Source of the DNA: Pedobacter cryoconitis
Lineage (GTDB): Bacteria > Bacteroidota > Bacteroidia > Sphingobacteriales > Sphingobacteriaceae
Direction: 5' to 3'
NCBI RefSeq assembly: GCF_001590605.1
Contig: NZ_CP014504.1
Location: forward strand, 2,108,001-2,172,000
DNA: 64,000 nucleotides
The notes beneath the pieces were generated by a model. It did not search any database and was not told where the DNA came from. It worked only from the letters and a program-made list of their open reading frames with translations. A program made the position numbers and the translations under genes. This document shows, piece by piece, positions 37,900-47,552 of this stretch. Position 1 is the stretch's first letter. The number at the start of each line of letters is the position of its first letter.

Positions 37900-38823
37900 T
37901 TAATTGAAGGAATGCCTGAACTCCATGGGTGAAAAGCTGGTCTTGGTCTTGAAAAGTTTGCTGAAGGATTGCAAATGTTCAAAACCCAATTCGTAAGCGA
38001 TCTCACTGATCGATAGATTGGTAGTAGAAAGTTTTTCTTTAGCCAGGTCAATTAACTTATTGTGCAAATGTTGCTGCGTATTCTGTCCGGTAAGGGATTT
38101 AAGCAGACTGCTAAGGTAACCTGGCGAGATGTTTAAGTTCCCGGCAATATAAGTCACACTGGGCAGCCCTTTTTGAGCCAATGCGCCGCTGTTAAAATAA
38201 TTGATCAGCAGATCTTCAAGTTTGGTCAATATTTCGTGGCAGGTAATCTTTCTGGTGAGGAACTGGCGCTGATAAAATCTTTCAGAATAAGTGAGCAAGA
38301 GCTCTAATTGAGCGATGATCACACTTTGGCTAAAACGGTCAATATTTGCATTGTACTCCTGTTCGATATTTTGTGCAATGGTGGTGAGCATCGTTTCTTC
38401 TTTATCGGATAAATAAAGTGCTTCATGAACCGAGTAATTAAAGAATTCGTATTGTTTAATGGTTTTGGCGAGCGGTGTGTTCCACAAAAAATCAGGATGG
38501 ATCAGGATCATCCAGCCTTCGGGACGGTGTATCACACTCCCCTTTTCAATCTCCACCCCAAATACCTGACCGGGCGACATAAAGAACAATACACCTTCGT
38601 CAAAATCACTGGCCTGCTGACCGTATTTAAATTTAGTGTTCTTGACTCTTTTCATGGAGATCGAATAAAAATCATAGATCAAACTGAACGAGCCTTCGGC
38701 CAGTGGCCTGTTGAGCTCATCCATATGCACCAGGCTAATAAGCGGATGCCCAGGGTTGGGCAGTCCCGCTGCCCGCTGATATTCGGTGATTGTATGGAAG
38801 CGAAAAAGCTGGTGATTATTCAT
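37900..38823 (-). CDS. AraC family transcriptional regulator (paralogue B)
   Basis: A 307-residue regulator with the same N-terminal signature as paralogues A and C (HTITEYQRAAGLPNPGHPLI) and the same C-terminal double helix-turn-helix (LNISPGYLSSLLKSLTG and LSISEIAYELGFEHLQSFSK). It is the last gene of a four-gene run on the minus strand: NAD-epimerase-type SDR, NmrA-like reductase, then this regulator. It likely controls that operon. Confidence 0.92.
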   Translation of the reverse strand: MNNHQLFRFHTITEYQRAAGLPNPGHPLISLVHMDELNRPLAEGSFSLIYDFYSISMKRVKNTKFKYGQQASDFDEGVLFFMSPGQVFGVEIEKGSVIHRPEGWMILIHPDFLWNTPLAKTIKQYEFFNYSVHEALYLSDKEETMLTTIAQNIEQEYNANIDRFSQSVIIAQLELLLTYSERFYQRQFLTRKITCHEILTKLEDLLINYFNSGALAQKGLPSVTYIAGNLNISPGYLSSLLKSLTGQNTQQHLHNKLIDLAKEKLSTTNLSISEIAYELGFEHLQSFSKLFKTKTSFSPMEFRHSFN

Positions 38824-38839
38824 AGCTATACTAATTTCG

Positions 38840-39766
38840 TTATTTTTTATGATAAACTGCAGCGAACTCTTGTGCGAAATCAGCGAGTTTGACTTTACCC
38901 ATTTTTGGCTGGCTCTTGTGAAAATTCTCCAGTGTTTTTCCGCTGTGCATCGCAGCCTGCATTTCTACCAGCGCTCCGGCGAGTTCTTCGGGTAATTTGG
39001 CCATCTTCAATCCTTGTAACATTTCCTTGTCCGAGAGCAATACCCATTTGAGCCAGGGTTTACCTATAGCTGTGCCAATGATCTTTGCGGCTTCATTACA
39101 GGTCATTTCCTCACTGCCCACGTAACGGATGGTTTTCCCTTTGGTCAGTAATACCAATTCCTGGGCAACCGCATCTGCAATGTCCGCTGGAGAAACAAAA
39201 ACAACCCGGTCATCTCCGCCATAGTTTCCCATCAAAAGGCCCATCTTGCCAGTGAGCAAGGACCACAGGCCAGAGTAACGCAATGTCAGGAATTTGCCCA
39301 GGAGTCCCCTGCCTTTAATGAGGTCTATGGATTGGTAGAAATTGGTATAAAATGAGCCCGGCCGCATGATCGTAATGGAAGCGTCCAAATCATCAAATAG
39401 ATGTTCGACGTTTTCGGCTTTAACCAGATCTGCCGCCCACCCGCTCATAACCACGATCTGTTTGGTACCAGCTTCCTTGAGTGCCTGTGCATAATTCTGT
39501 GCCATCCGCCGTAAATAATCACCCAGATCTGGCTCGGTAAAACTCAGGGGGATCATGGCGTAAACAGCATCTGCATCTTTGAATGTATGCGTCAAAAAGT
39601 TGACATCTGAAATCGATCCAATTGCAGGTATCGCACCTGATTTTTCGATAGCTGTTTTTTTCTCCGGGTTACTGCTGACCACGGTTACAGTATGCCCCTG
39701 TTTAACTAATATTGCTGTCAGCGGTTGACTGATATTTCCTAAAGAACCGGTTATAATAATTTTCAT
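38840..39766 (-). CDS. NmrA-like NAD(P)-binding oxidoreductase (paralogue B)
   Basis: An atypical SDR of about 308 residues from the ATG at 39766, 4 bp after the upstream SDR stop. Cofactor loop TGSLGNISQPLTAILV, MIPLSFTEPDLGDYLRRMAQ, and the typical SPADIADAVAQEL. It resembles the NmrA-like proteins at 3391 and 40772 but is the most diverged. Cotranscribed with the SDR before it and the AraC regulator 16 bp after it. Confidence 0.88.
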   Translation of the reverse strand: MKIIITGSLGNISQPLTAILVKQGHTVTVVSSNPEKKTAIEKSGAIPAIGSISDVNFLTHTFKDADAVYAMIPLSFTEPDLGDYLRRMAQNYAQALKEAGTKQIVVMSGWAADLVKAENVEHLFDDLDASITIMRPGSFYTNFYQSIDLIKGRGLLGKFLTLRYSGLWSLLTGKMGLLMGNYGGDDRVVFVSPADIADAVAQELVLLTKGKTIRYVGSEEMTCNEAAKIIGTAIGKPWLKWVLLSDKEMLQGLKMAKLPEELAGALVEMQAAMHSGKTLENFHKSQPKMGKVKLADFAQEFAAVYHKK

Positions 39767-39770
39767 TGCT

Positions 39771-40661
39771 TTATTTAGTGTAAACGCCGTTTTCAATATC
39801 AACAAGTAAGGTAGTGTTCTTTGGCTGCCAGTTTAAATGTTCTTGTGTCCAATTACTTGATGCAGGACAGTCAATAGCAGCCATGTGCGAGAACCATCCA
39901 AAATGTCCGGCTGCTGCTTCAGGCGCTACCGAAACTATTGGAATATTCAGTTGTTTACCTATGGCTTCGGCTATCGTTTTAAGTGTGATAGCTTCCTCGG
40001 CAGAAGCATGATAGCGAGTACCTGGAGTAGCATTCTCCAATACTAGCCGGAATAAATGAGCGGCATCCAGTACGTGTACAGCATTCCAGCGGTTTTGTCC
40101 ATCACCAATATAAGCAGATACTCCTTTTTCTTTGGCGATATTGACTAAAATGGGTATGAAACCATGTTTATCCTGGTCACTATGTACCGATGGTGATAAG
40201 CGAATGGCTGCCGCACGTACATCCAGTTTGGCTACCGCATCTGCTGTTTGTTCAGAAGCACGTGGCCAGGCAGGATCGACTGGCGGGGTTACATCTTCGG
40301 TAGCGAGCTTTCCCGGGCTAACCAGAGCTGTACCTGAGGCAACGATAAAAGGGCGATCAGAACCTGCCAATACCTCTCCAATAGTTTCAATAGCAACTTT
40401 ATCTGTCTCGCAAACTTCCGCAAAGCGCGTAAAGTCATGAATAAAACCAGTGTGGATAACACCGTCAGCCTGAGCAGCGCCACTACGCAGACTGCCGAGG
40501 TCTTCAAGGTCTCCGCGATGAACTTCCGCGCCAGCATCGATCAGCTTTTTTGCCGATGCTTCTGAACGGGCCAGCCCCAGTACCTGGTGACCAGCATTTA
40601 TTAATTCCTGCACAATGGCAGTACCAATGAAGCCTGTAGCTCCGGTGACAAATACACGCAT
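39771..40661 (-). CDS. NAD-dependent epimerase/SDR family oxidoreductase
   Basis: A 296-residue extended SDR: VTGATGFIGTAIVQELINAG at the cofactor site, AQADGVIHTGFIHD, and in the middle AVHVLDAAHLFRLVLENATP. The set is typical of NAD(P)-binding reductases acting on nucleotide sugars or small aldehydes and quinones. First gene of the three-gene operon with NmrA-like B and AraC B. Confidence 0.88.
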   Translation of the reverse strand: MRVFVTGATGFIGTAIVQELINAGHQVLGLARSEASAKKLIDAGAEVHRGDLEDLGSLRSGAAQADGVIHTGFIHDFTRFAEVCETDKVAIETIGEVLAGSDRPFIVASGTALVSPGKLATEDVTPPVDPAWPRASEQTADAVAKLDVRAAAIRLSPSVHSDQDKHGFIPILVNIAKEKGVSAYIGDGQNRWNAVHVLDAAHLFRLVLENATPGTRYHASAEEAITLKTIAEAIGKQLNIPIVSVAPEAAAGHFGWFSHMAAIDCPASSNWTQEHLNWQPKNTTLLVDIENGVYTK

Positions 40662-40771
40662 AATTAATTTTCTTTTGTTTACACAAAAATGGGCTGTTTT
40701 GGCCAGCTCGATTTATCCAAATCTGCTTTTGATTTAGCCAAAACCCCGAAAGCGACAACAGTGGTAAGAAC

Positions 40772-41683
40772 TTATTCTTCCTGCTGGTAAACCGCAGCAA
40801 AGTTTCTCGCAAATTCAGCAAGTTTGACTTTACCCAAAACTGGTTGATTACGGTAATAGTCTTCGTACAATTTGCCAGTACCCTGATTGGCTTGCATTTC
40901 TATAAAGCCTTGAGCAATCTGAGGATTAAACCCTACGCTTAACCAGGAATTTAAAAGCTGTTCATCGGAAATGACTTTCCATTGCAAGTCAGGCTTTCCG
41001 ATCGCGCTTCCAAGCACCCGGGCAATTTCATTAGGCGATACTTCTTCGCTGGCAATATAACGCATAGTTCTTCCCTCAAAAGGCCGGGCAATTTCTTCTG
41101 CTATCACCACCGCAATGTCCAAAGGAGAAACCCATGGTTCTTTTTGATCACCACCGTAGTTAGAGATGATAGCACCTTTGTGTTTGATAGTTGAAATGAA
41201 GGAGAACATATTGGTATAGAAACCTACTGGGCGTAAAGTTTTAACAGATACTTCGGCAGGCAACTGTTTCAATATATGCTCCACATTATGGTGAAATACT
41301 AAAAAGCCATTTCCTTTATCCATGTGTGCGCCAATACTGCTGAGATGGATTACTTTTTTGACTCCTGATTGTTCGATGGCCTGCTTATAATTAAGTCCAA
41401 TCTGGCTAATGATACTAATAAAATCTACTTCTTCATCAGATTCGTCTCCGCCCGCGGCATCGAGCGTTTCCATGAGATATACGATATCTGCACCTTGAAA
41501 AGTCCTGGTTAGAAAAGAAGCATCTTGCATGGAGCCAATGGCTGCTTGTGCACCAAGCGCTTCAATTGCTGGCTGTCGCTTTGCTTGACTACTAATGACT
41601 GTTACGGTATGACCGTTTTGTATTAAAGTCCGGGTAAGGGGTTTTCCAATGTTTCCGATGGAACCTGTAAGTATAATGTTCAT
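40772..41683 (-). CDS. NmrA-like NAD(P)-binding oxidoreductase (paralogue C)
   Basis: An atypical SDR of about 303 residues from the ATG at 41683, where the family start MNIILTGSIGNIGKPLTRTL lies. KKVIHLSSIGAHMDKGNG and SPLDIAVVIAEEIARPFEG closely match paralogue A at 3391. It diverges from the SDR at 41885. No AraC follows it directly; the next AraC paralogue (C) sits on the opposite strand with the divergent SDR. Confidence 0.9.
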   Translation of the reverse strand: MNIILTGSIGNIGKPLTRTLIQNGHTVTVISSQAKRQPAIEALGAQAAIGSMQDASFLTRTFQGADIVYLMETLDAAGGDESDEEVDFISIISQIGLNYKQAIEQSGVKKVIHLSSIGAHMDKGNGFLVFHHNVEHILKQLPAEVSVKTLRPVGFYTNMFSFISTIKHKGAIISNYGGDQKEPWVSPLDIAVVIAEEIARPFEGRTMRYIASEEVSPNEIARVLGSAIGKPDLQWKVISDEQLLNSWLSVGFNPQIAQGFIEMQANQGTGKLYEDYYRNQPVLGKVKLAEFARNFAAVYQQEE

Positions 41684-41884
41684 AAAATTTGTGTTTTGTT
41701 GAGACAAATTTCGGAAGCAGTGTAATGGGAAATATAACCAAATACCTATTTGTTGTAGCCAAATGGCGGAGTCAGTTCAAAATTATTAGCCCTTACCCAA
41801 ACCTGGATACAATTAACCTCGGTTTGGAAACACAGATTTCTAATTTATCCAGAATCTTTGTGCTGTAAAATTAAAAGCAGAAAA

Positions 41885-42688
41885 ATGAAAAAGACAATTT
41901 TTATCACCGGAGCATCAGCGGGTTTGGGAAAGGCAACTGCCAGATTATTTCACTCAAGAGGTTGGAATGTAATTGGTACGATGCGGGATCCGAAAAAGGA
42001 AACGGAACTCACTGAATTGGAAAATGTAACTATTTTACCAATGGATGTAACTAACCCGGAACAAATTAAGACTACTGTAGCTAAGGCTATTTCTTTATAC
42101 ACTATGGATGTAGTCTTTAACAATGCAGGGTATGGCTTGATGGGCGCCATGGAAGCATTGAGTGATGATCAAATTTTAAGACAGCTTAACACTAATCTTT
42201 TAGGAGTATTACGTGTTACGCAAGAATTCATTCCACATTTCAGAGAAAAGAAAAGTGGTTTATTTATCAGTACAACCTCAATGGGCGGGTTATTTGGATT
42301 TCCGTTGCATTCTATTTATCATGCTACAAAATTTGCTATAGAAGGGTGGTCAGAGAGCATGTCATTTGAATTAGGTTTACATAATATAGGTATCAAAACT
42401 ATTGCTCCGGGTGGTATTGCAACAGATTTTACAGGAAGATCACTCGATAGAAGTTCGCATCCTGAATATCAGGAAATAGAAGACAAGTTATTTTCAGCTA
42501 TAGATGGAATGATGGAGATGGCTTCGACTGCAGAACAAATTGCTGAGGTAGTTTATGAAGCAGCAACTGACAATAAGGATCAAATCCGTTATCTGGCTGG
42601 TGAAGATGCAAAAGCTATGTATGCACGCCGGTTAGAAATTGGCAACGAAGAATTCAGGAAAGAAATCAGAAAGCGAACATTAGGATAA
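41885..42688 (+). CDS. SDR family oxidoreductase
   Basis: A 267-residue SDR with MKKTIFITGASAGLGKATAR, NNAGYG, the active site YHATK (about 153-157) and a C-terminus typical of carbonyl reductases (MEMASTAEQIAEVVYEAATD). The ATG at 41885 is chosen because the Rossmann start requires it. It is followed 64 bp later by AraC paralogue C on the same strand. Confidence 0.92.
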   Translation: MKKTIFITGASAGLGKATARLFHSRGWNVIGTMRDPKKETELTELENVTILPMDVTNPEQIKTTVAKAISLYTMDVVFNNAGYGLMGAMEALSDDQILRQLNTNLLGVLRVTQEFIPHFREKKSGLFISTTSMGGLFGFPLHSIYHATKFAIEGWSESMSFELGLHNIGIKTIAPGGIATDFTGRSLDRSSHPEYQEIEDKLFSAIDGMMEMASTAEQIAEVVYEAATDNKDQIRYLAGEDAKAMYARRLEIGNEEFRKEIRKRTLG

Positions 42689-42752
42689 AAACTAATAGAG
42701 ATAATTGAAAGAAAATTGCATTGCTTGTTGTAAATTTAAAAAGCCAGTTCAA

Positions 42753-43658
42753 ATGAAAATTATTAATTCCATAGCAGAAAAACATCGTTTGATGTCCTTA
42801 CCTGATCCCTTACATCCATTGGTGAGTGTAGTCCGCATTTCAGATCTGCGTTTTAAAGAGGATCCGATATGGAGACAGTTTTCTGTCAATTTCTATTGTA
42901 TATCCCTGAAAAGGAATATTGCAGGAAAAACAAAATATGGTCAGCAATATTATGATTACAATAAAGGTGTGATGACGTTTCTAGCGCCTAAACAGGTAAT
43001 GTCGCTGGATGCGGATCAAATGGATATACTCAAACCTGCATCTGGATATGCATTATTTATCCATCCTGATTTTCTTTACAAACATCCGCTTGCAACTACA
43101 ATCAAAAATTATGGGTTCTTTTCTTATGCCGTAAATGAAGCATTGCACCTTTCGGAAAAAGAAGAAAAAAATGTGGAAGAGATCTTTCAGAAGATCGATG
43201 AAGAATACCAGCACACTGACCGGCATACGCAGGATATCATTCTTTCTCAAATTGATCTGTTGTTAAGTTATTGTAACAGGTTTTATGAACGACAATTCAT
43301 TACCCGAAAAGCTGTAAATCATGATGTGCTCACCAAAATGGAATTATTGCTAAACGAATATTTTGACAAAGAGAAAATCTTGAAAACAGGCCCTCCTACT
43401 GTCGAAGCGCTGGCTGATCAACTCCATATGTCGCCCTATTATTTAAGCGATCTTTTACGCAATCTCACCGGACAAAGTGCTCAGCAGCACATTCAGGAAA
43501 AACTGATTGAAAAAGCAAAAGAATATCTTTCGGTAACCAATCTTTCAGTTGCCGAAATTGCTTACCAGTTAGGTTTTGAATATCCGCAATCTTTCAATAA
43601 ACTGTTTAAAAAGAAAACCAGCATTTCTCCTTTAAAATTCCGGCAAACGTTTAATTAA
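42753..43658 (+). CDS. AraC family transcriptional regulator (paralogue C)
   Basis: A regulator of about 301 residues from the ATG at 42753. N-terminal signature AEKHRLMSLPDPLHPLVSVV, then HTH units LHMSPYYLSDLLRNLTGQSA and LSVAEIAYQLGFEYPQSFNK. Same family as A and B, and again directly downstream of an NAD(P)-oxidoreductase gene. Confidence 0.92.
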   Translation: MKIINSIAEKHRLMSLPDPLHPLVSVVRISDLRFKEDPIWRQFSVNFYCISLKRNIAGKTKYGQQYYDYNKGVMTFLAPKQVMSLDADQMDILKPASGYALFIHPDFLYKHPLATTIKNYGFFSYAVNEALHLSEKEEKNVEEIFQKIDEEYQHTDRHTQDIILSQIDLLLSYCNRFYERQFITRKAVNHDVLTKMELLLNEYFDKEKILKTGPPTVEALADQLHMSPYYLSDLLRNLTGQSAQQHIQEKLIEKAKEYLSVTNLSVAEIAYQLGFEYPQSFNKLFKKKTSISPLKFRQTFN

Positions 43659-43788
43659 CAAGCTTTAATTCATTTCCAGAGGGTATACTTTATACAGGCT
43701 GTTTTTCCTGTTGATTTTTTTTTCATTATCGACAGGCTTGTAACAAACCTTAAATTTCATTGTCAAAAGCTTACTAAAAACTAAAGTT

Positions 43789-44898
43789 ATGAAATGGAAT
43801 TTCCCACTCAAGAAAAATACGGGAACAACCAAACCCAGAAAAACAAAAAAACGGGAATGGTTTGATGCCTTGTTATTTGCCCTTATCGCCTCGACTGTTA
43901 TCAGGGGTTTGATATTTTCAGCCTACGCTATTCCTTCGGGCTCAATGGAAGGAACGTTACTGACTGGCGATTATTTGTTTGTGAGCAAAATCAGCTATGG
44001 GCCAAGAATGCCCTTTACCCCTGTTCAAAATCCTTTTCTGGAGTCTACAATTACAAAATACCATATCAAAACATATTGGGATGGTATAAAATTGCCATAC
44101 TTTCGTTTACCGGGTTTAACAACGATTAAAAAGGGTGATATTGTGGTATTCAATAAACCAGAGGAAGCTGATCCAGCTTATGATAAACCTGTAGATGTAA
44201 GAACGAACCTTATTAAACGTTGTCAGGCCACCCCTGGAGATGTGCTGACGATTGTAAATTCGCAGGTTTATATCAATGGAAAAGCTGCTCCAAATGCTGA
44301 AAAGGCCCAGACATCTTATCGGGTCATCACTTCTGGAGATATGATTAATCCTGATATTTTTCGCGATATGAATATTGAAGTCTGCCAGCAAGTTGATCTC
44401 AATACTTATGAAATGATTATCCCGAAAGAACAATTGACAACTTTTAAAGGATTCTCTTATATCAAAAGTGTAATACCAGTCGTTGAGCCGGTGGGTAGTT
44501 ATGATGCAAATGTTTTCCCTCACAACGAAAGATTCAAATGGAATGCGGACAATTTCGGCCCACTGACTTTACCGAAAATTGGCATGTCAGTACCGCTAAA
44601 TCAAGAAAATTTAATCTTATACCGCCGGGCGATTGAGTTGTATGAGCACAATAAGGTAGAATTAGAAGGAAAGGATATCTTGATCAATGGTAAAAAAGCA
44701 AAAAGCTATACGTTTAAAATGAACTATTACTGGATGATGGGTGATAATCGCCATAATTCATTGGATTCACGTTTCTGGGGATATGTGCCCGAAGACCATG
44801 TAATTGGGAAAGCTTTAATTACCTGGATGAGTGTTGATTCGACAAAAACCTTTCCGAATAAGATAAGGTGGAACAGGCTTTTAAAGCCGATTGATTAA
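43789..44898 (+). CDS. lepB: Signal peptidase I
   Basis: A 369-residue inner-membrane signal peptidase that removes signal peptides from exported proteins. One membrane segment (about residues 26-46) precedes box B AIPSGSMEGTLLTGDYLF with nucleophile Ser52. Lys143 in NLIKRCQATPGD is the general base. Box E is GDNRHNSLDSRFWGYVPEDH. The long insert between Ser and Lys regions is usual for this phylum. It is not in an operon and ends at a 27-bp hairpin. Confidence 0.93.
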   Translation: MKWNFPLKKNTGTTKPRKTKKREWFDALLFALIASTVIRGLIFSAYAIPSGSMEGTLLTGDYLFVSKISYGPRMPFTPVQNPFLESTITKYHIKTYWDGIKLPYFRLPGLTTIKKGDIVVFNKPEEADPAYDKPVDVRTNLIKRCQATPGDVLTIVNSQVYINGKAAPNAEKAQTSYRVITSGDMINPDIFRDMNIEVCQQVDLNTYEMIIPKEQLTTFKGFSYIKSVIPVVEPVGSYDANVFPHNERFKWNADNFGPLTLPKIGMSVPLNQENLILYRRAIELYEHNKVELEGKDILINGKKAKSYTFKMNYYWMMGDNRHNSLDSRFWGYVPEDHVIGKALITWMSVDSTKTFPNKIRWNRLLKPID

Positions 44899-44948
44899 CA
44901 AAGATTTGATTTAAGCTGAATCTAAATAACATCAAATACTAAAAGTAT

Positions 44949-45025
44949 AAAAAGAGGGTGCATTATACACTGCCCCCAGAAAGTGTCTAACTTTTTGAGG
45001 GCAGTGTATAATGCACCCTCTTTTT
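44949..45025. terminator. 27-bp perfect hairpin, bidirectional terminator
   Basis: Arms 44949-44975 and 44999-45025 match 27 of 27 (core GAGGGTGCATTATACACTGC), with A5 at the outer left and T5 at the outer right. This gives a U-run on both strands. It sits between the convergent signal peptidase and OmpW genes. Confidence 0.85.
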
Positions 45026-45091
45026 ACTTTCAATACCAAGACTCTTTTCGTTTATTTTCAATACCAGGATTCTTTTCCTGCAACCTTGATG

Positions 45092-45727
45092 TTAGAACCT
45101 CTTTCCGATACCCAGGCTAAATAACCAGGGGTCTATTTTGGTATTGGCAATTACAGTTGCGCCACCAGCAACGCTTGATATGGTAGTTACAGTTGCGTCT
45201 GTTCTTAGCCAGATTTTCTTTACATCAATATTCAGGAATAAGTTTTTACCGATATCAAAATCACTACCAACCTGTGCAGCGAATGCAAATTTATTTTTAT
45301 AGTCTGTATGTGCTATAGCAGGGCCATTTTTGGCGCCGTAAAAAATTGTATAATTGACACCGGCACCTATATAAGGTAAAATGCCTTTTGCAACTGGTGC
45401 ATGGTACAGAAATGTTAAGGTTGGTGGTAATAGCCACACTTTACCCACGTTTACATTTCCCAAAGCAGTCTCTGTAGCTGTTATTTGATGACGGGTTGTA
45501 CCCAGGATTAAATTTGCAGAGAAATTTCTGGTTAAGAAATAAGTAAAATCCAGTTCAGGAATTACCGTCGTACTAATATCTGCCGATCCACCTATTGTAG
45601 TAATAGTTGCACTAGCTTCAGGAGCAACTACTGTTCCACGTAATCTTACGCGCCACTCCCCTTTTTGTTGCGCCAAACTTGTCAATGTCACGCTTACCAA
45701 AAGCGCTAGTATCCATACTTTTTTCAT
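45092..45727 (-). CDS. OmpW family outer-membrane protein
   Basis: A 211-residue outer-membrane beta barrel. The signal peptide (ILALLVSVTLTSLAQQ) is followed by GEWRVRLRGTVVAPE and alternating strands such as VIPELDFTYFLTRNFSANLI and LPYIGAGVNYTIFYGAKNG, ending WLFSLGIGKRF with a terminal Phe, the typical barrel signal for assembly. The eight-strand OmpW fold has a hydrophobic ligand channel. The start is the second Met because the signal peptide begins there. Confidence 0.92.
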   Translation of the reverse strand: MKKVWILALLVSVTLTSLAQQKGEWRVRLRGTVVAPEASATITTIGGSADISTTVIPELDFTYFLTRNFSANLILGTTRHQITATETALGNVNVGKVWLLPPTLTFLYHAPVAKGILPYIGAGVNYTIFYGAKNGPAIAHTDYKNKFAFAAQVGSDFDIGKNLFLNIDVKKIWLRTDATVTTISSVAGGATVIANTKIDPWLFSLGIGKRF

Positions 45728-46069
45728 AATGAAATCATTTAAATTATGATCAAATGTATTTAGCACTACCCGGTCTCCAAATGAGCTTAAACAGTTTTCA
45801 GCATGATCTATATCATGAAAAAATTATCAATCGGCACTATGATATTTGCATAGACGATCTGATGATATAATTGATTTGTCTTCCATCACAATAAAGGATT
45901 TTTGATTATCATTTATCATTGCAAACTTACCTCGCCCCTATCCAATAAAATTAACCATAGAAGAATAATATTTCAATAAAAATCAAATAAAATCTAATTT
46001 TAGATAAAATATGCACTTATAAAACGTATATTCATTCAAAATCTAACCTTAATTTAACCAAAGGAAAAC
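45728..46069. other. Divergent gap, nothing recognised
   Basis: The OmpW start and the M57 protease start face away from each other. AT-rich promoter region with no repeat or RNA structure that I could see. Confidence 0.4.
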
Positions 46070-46867
46070 ATGAAAAAGGAATTTTGTAAAAAAACAATCA
46101 AATTGCTGTTTACGCTGGTCTGCCTGAGTATTGTTGCTACTTCTTGTAAAAAAGATGAAGCCACGACAAATCCAAAAGCAGAAGATAATATTAAACAGCT
46201 TACTGCTTATCTCACCGGGAAAGGATTCAGAGTCGAAAACATTGCTTATAAAGACGGAAGATTCATCCTCGAAAAAGATATTGTAATGACCCGGGAAGAC
46301 GTAGAGACAAGGATGAAAAACGAAAGTACTCCGCAGACCGAACACTGGAGAGGACCTTACCTTGTTAAAGATCCTTATCATAAAAACATTAAGTACTATA
46401 TGGATGCTGGTGTACCATTTGAATGGAATAGTGCAGTGTTGGGCGCAGTAATGAACTGGAATAATATGGAGGATCATTTTTATATGACGCTCAATATGTC
46501 ATTATTAGCATCCAGCGCTGGTGGGGATGTCAGGGTATTCATGGGATATGAGGATGCGAACTGGATAGCAAGAGCTTACCTGCCAGGATCAAATGGCAGA
46601 GCTGGCCAGAGTATTGAGATCAACAGCAAATTCAATAATTTGCCGGCAAGTGAGAAACTTTTCGCAATTACACATGAAATCGGTCATACCATTGGTTTCA
46701 ATCACACTGATGAGAACAAGGGATCATTTATCAGGGGATTTATCCCTTACTTTGATACTCCTGTTGTTGATCCGGGATCTATTATGAATTCTACTGTATT
46801 ACCCTGGAGCAATTTTACTGCTGGAGATGTTCTGGCTACTAAGAATTTATATCCAAAAATATTCTGA
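46070..46867 (+). CDS. M57-type HEIGH metalloprotease lipoprotein
   Basis: A 265-residue putative outer-membrane lipoprotein: signal LVCLSIVATSC with Cys at about 26. The catalytic zinc motif is HEIGHTIGFNHTD near residue 202 (H-E-x2-H-x5-H), which belongs to the M57/'dual-action HEIGH' peptidases. A preceding domain reads YYMDAGVPFEWNSAVLGAVM. Its role is unknown; members are secreted proteases. A strong terminator follows. Confidence 0.85.
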   Translation: MKKEFCKKTIKLLFTLVCLSIVATSCKKDEATTNPKAEDNIKQLTAYLTGKGFRVENIAYKDGRFILEKDIVMTREDVETRMKNESTPQTEHWRGPYLVKDPYHKNIKYYMDAGVPFEWNSAVLGAVMNWNNMEDHFYMTLNMSLLASSAGGDVRVFMGYEDANWIARAYLPGSNGRAGQSIEINSKFNNLPASEKLFAITHEIGHTIGFNHTDENKGSFIRGFIPYFDTPVVDPGSIMNSTVLPWSNFTAGDVLATKNLYPKIF

Positions 46868-46886
46868 TAACCCTAAAGGATAGGCA

Positions 46887-46925
46887 ATATGACATGAAGC
46901 AGTATTATTCTGCTTCATGTCATAT
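46887..46925 (+). terminator. Terminator after the M57 protease gene
   Basis: ATATGACATGAAGCAG (46887-46902) pairs with CTGCTTCATGTCATAT (46910-46925), 16 of 16, loop of 7, followed by CTTTAAG. Confidence 0.75.
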
Positions 46926-47018
46926 CTTTAAGTCAATACTATTTTAAACTGTCCATACTAATAGCCCATTTGTGAAAAATATAAAGGCATACCAATCAAT
47001 TGATATTTTGACTCATGC

Positions 47019-47327
47019 TCAGCTTCCTAACTCCAGTTGATTTTTCACCAGATCATAATATTCCTTTTTAGAGGTTACCAATTCCTGATGACTACCCTGC
47101 TCAACCACCTGTCCATGATTCAGAACGATAATTTGATCTGCATTTTTCACCGTCGATAACCGATGAGCAATAACCAATACGGTTTTACCTCTAAAAAATG
47201 ACTGTAAATTATCATGAATTATTTTCTCATTTTCTGCATCTAATGCTGAAGTAGCCTCATCAAAAAACAGGTAATTCGGATTTTTATAAACTGCTCAATA
47301 TACGCTGTTTCTGTCCCCCGGAAATAC
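47019..47327 (-). pseudogene. ABC exporter ATPase remnant with a frameshift
   Basis: Reading the minus strand, SGGQKQRIL (signature motif) is followed by an out-of-frame junction, then YLFFDEATSALDAENEK (Walker B), VLVIAHRLSTVKNAD (H-loop) and the C-terminal QVVEQGSHQELV to a stop at 47019. The expected sequence between the signature and Walker B is missing about 8 bases, which shifts the frame. The N-terminal membrane domain and Walker A are gone. It resembles peptidase-linked bacteriocin or lantibiotic exporters. Confidence 0.8.
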
Positions 47328-47552
47328 CATTTTAATCATAAAGGCAATATTTGTTGATTAACAAGGTTTTAAGAATAGCCCCTTGAATAACTAAATTTAT
47401 TAATTTGATTAATAATCAGATTAATTATAATCTCAATAAAGAACATGAAAGAGAAGAGATTATATGCTGTTTCATTTGGCACCAATTAAAAATTGAAAAT
47501 CAAGTCTTTGAAACGAAGATTTCAACAGGTATTGATCTGCTGCCCCTCGATT
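47328..47552. other. AT-rich gap, GATTAAT repeats
   Basis: No gene. GATTAAT-type repeats occur around 47408-47425, a common simple AT stretch. Confidence 0.4.
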
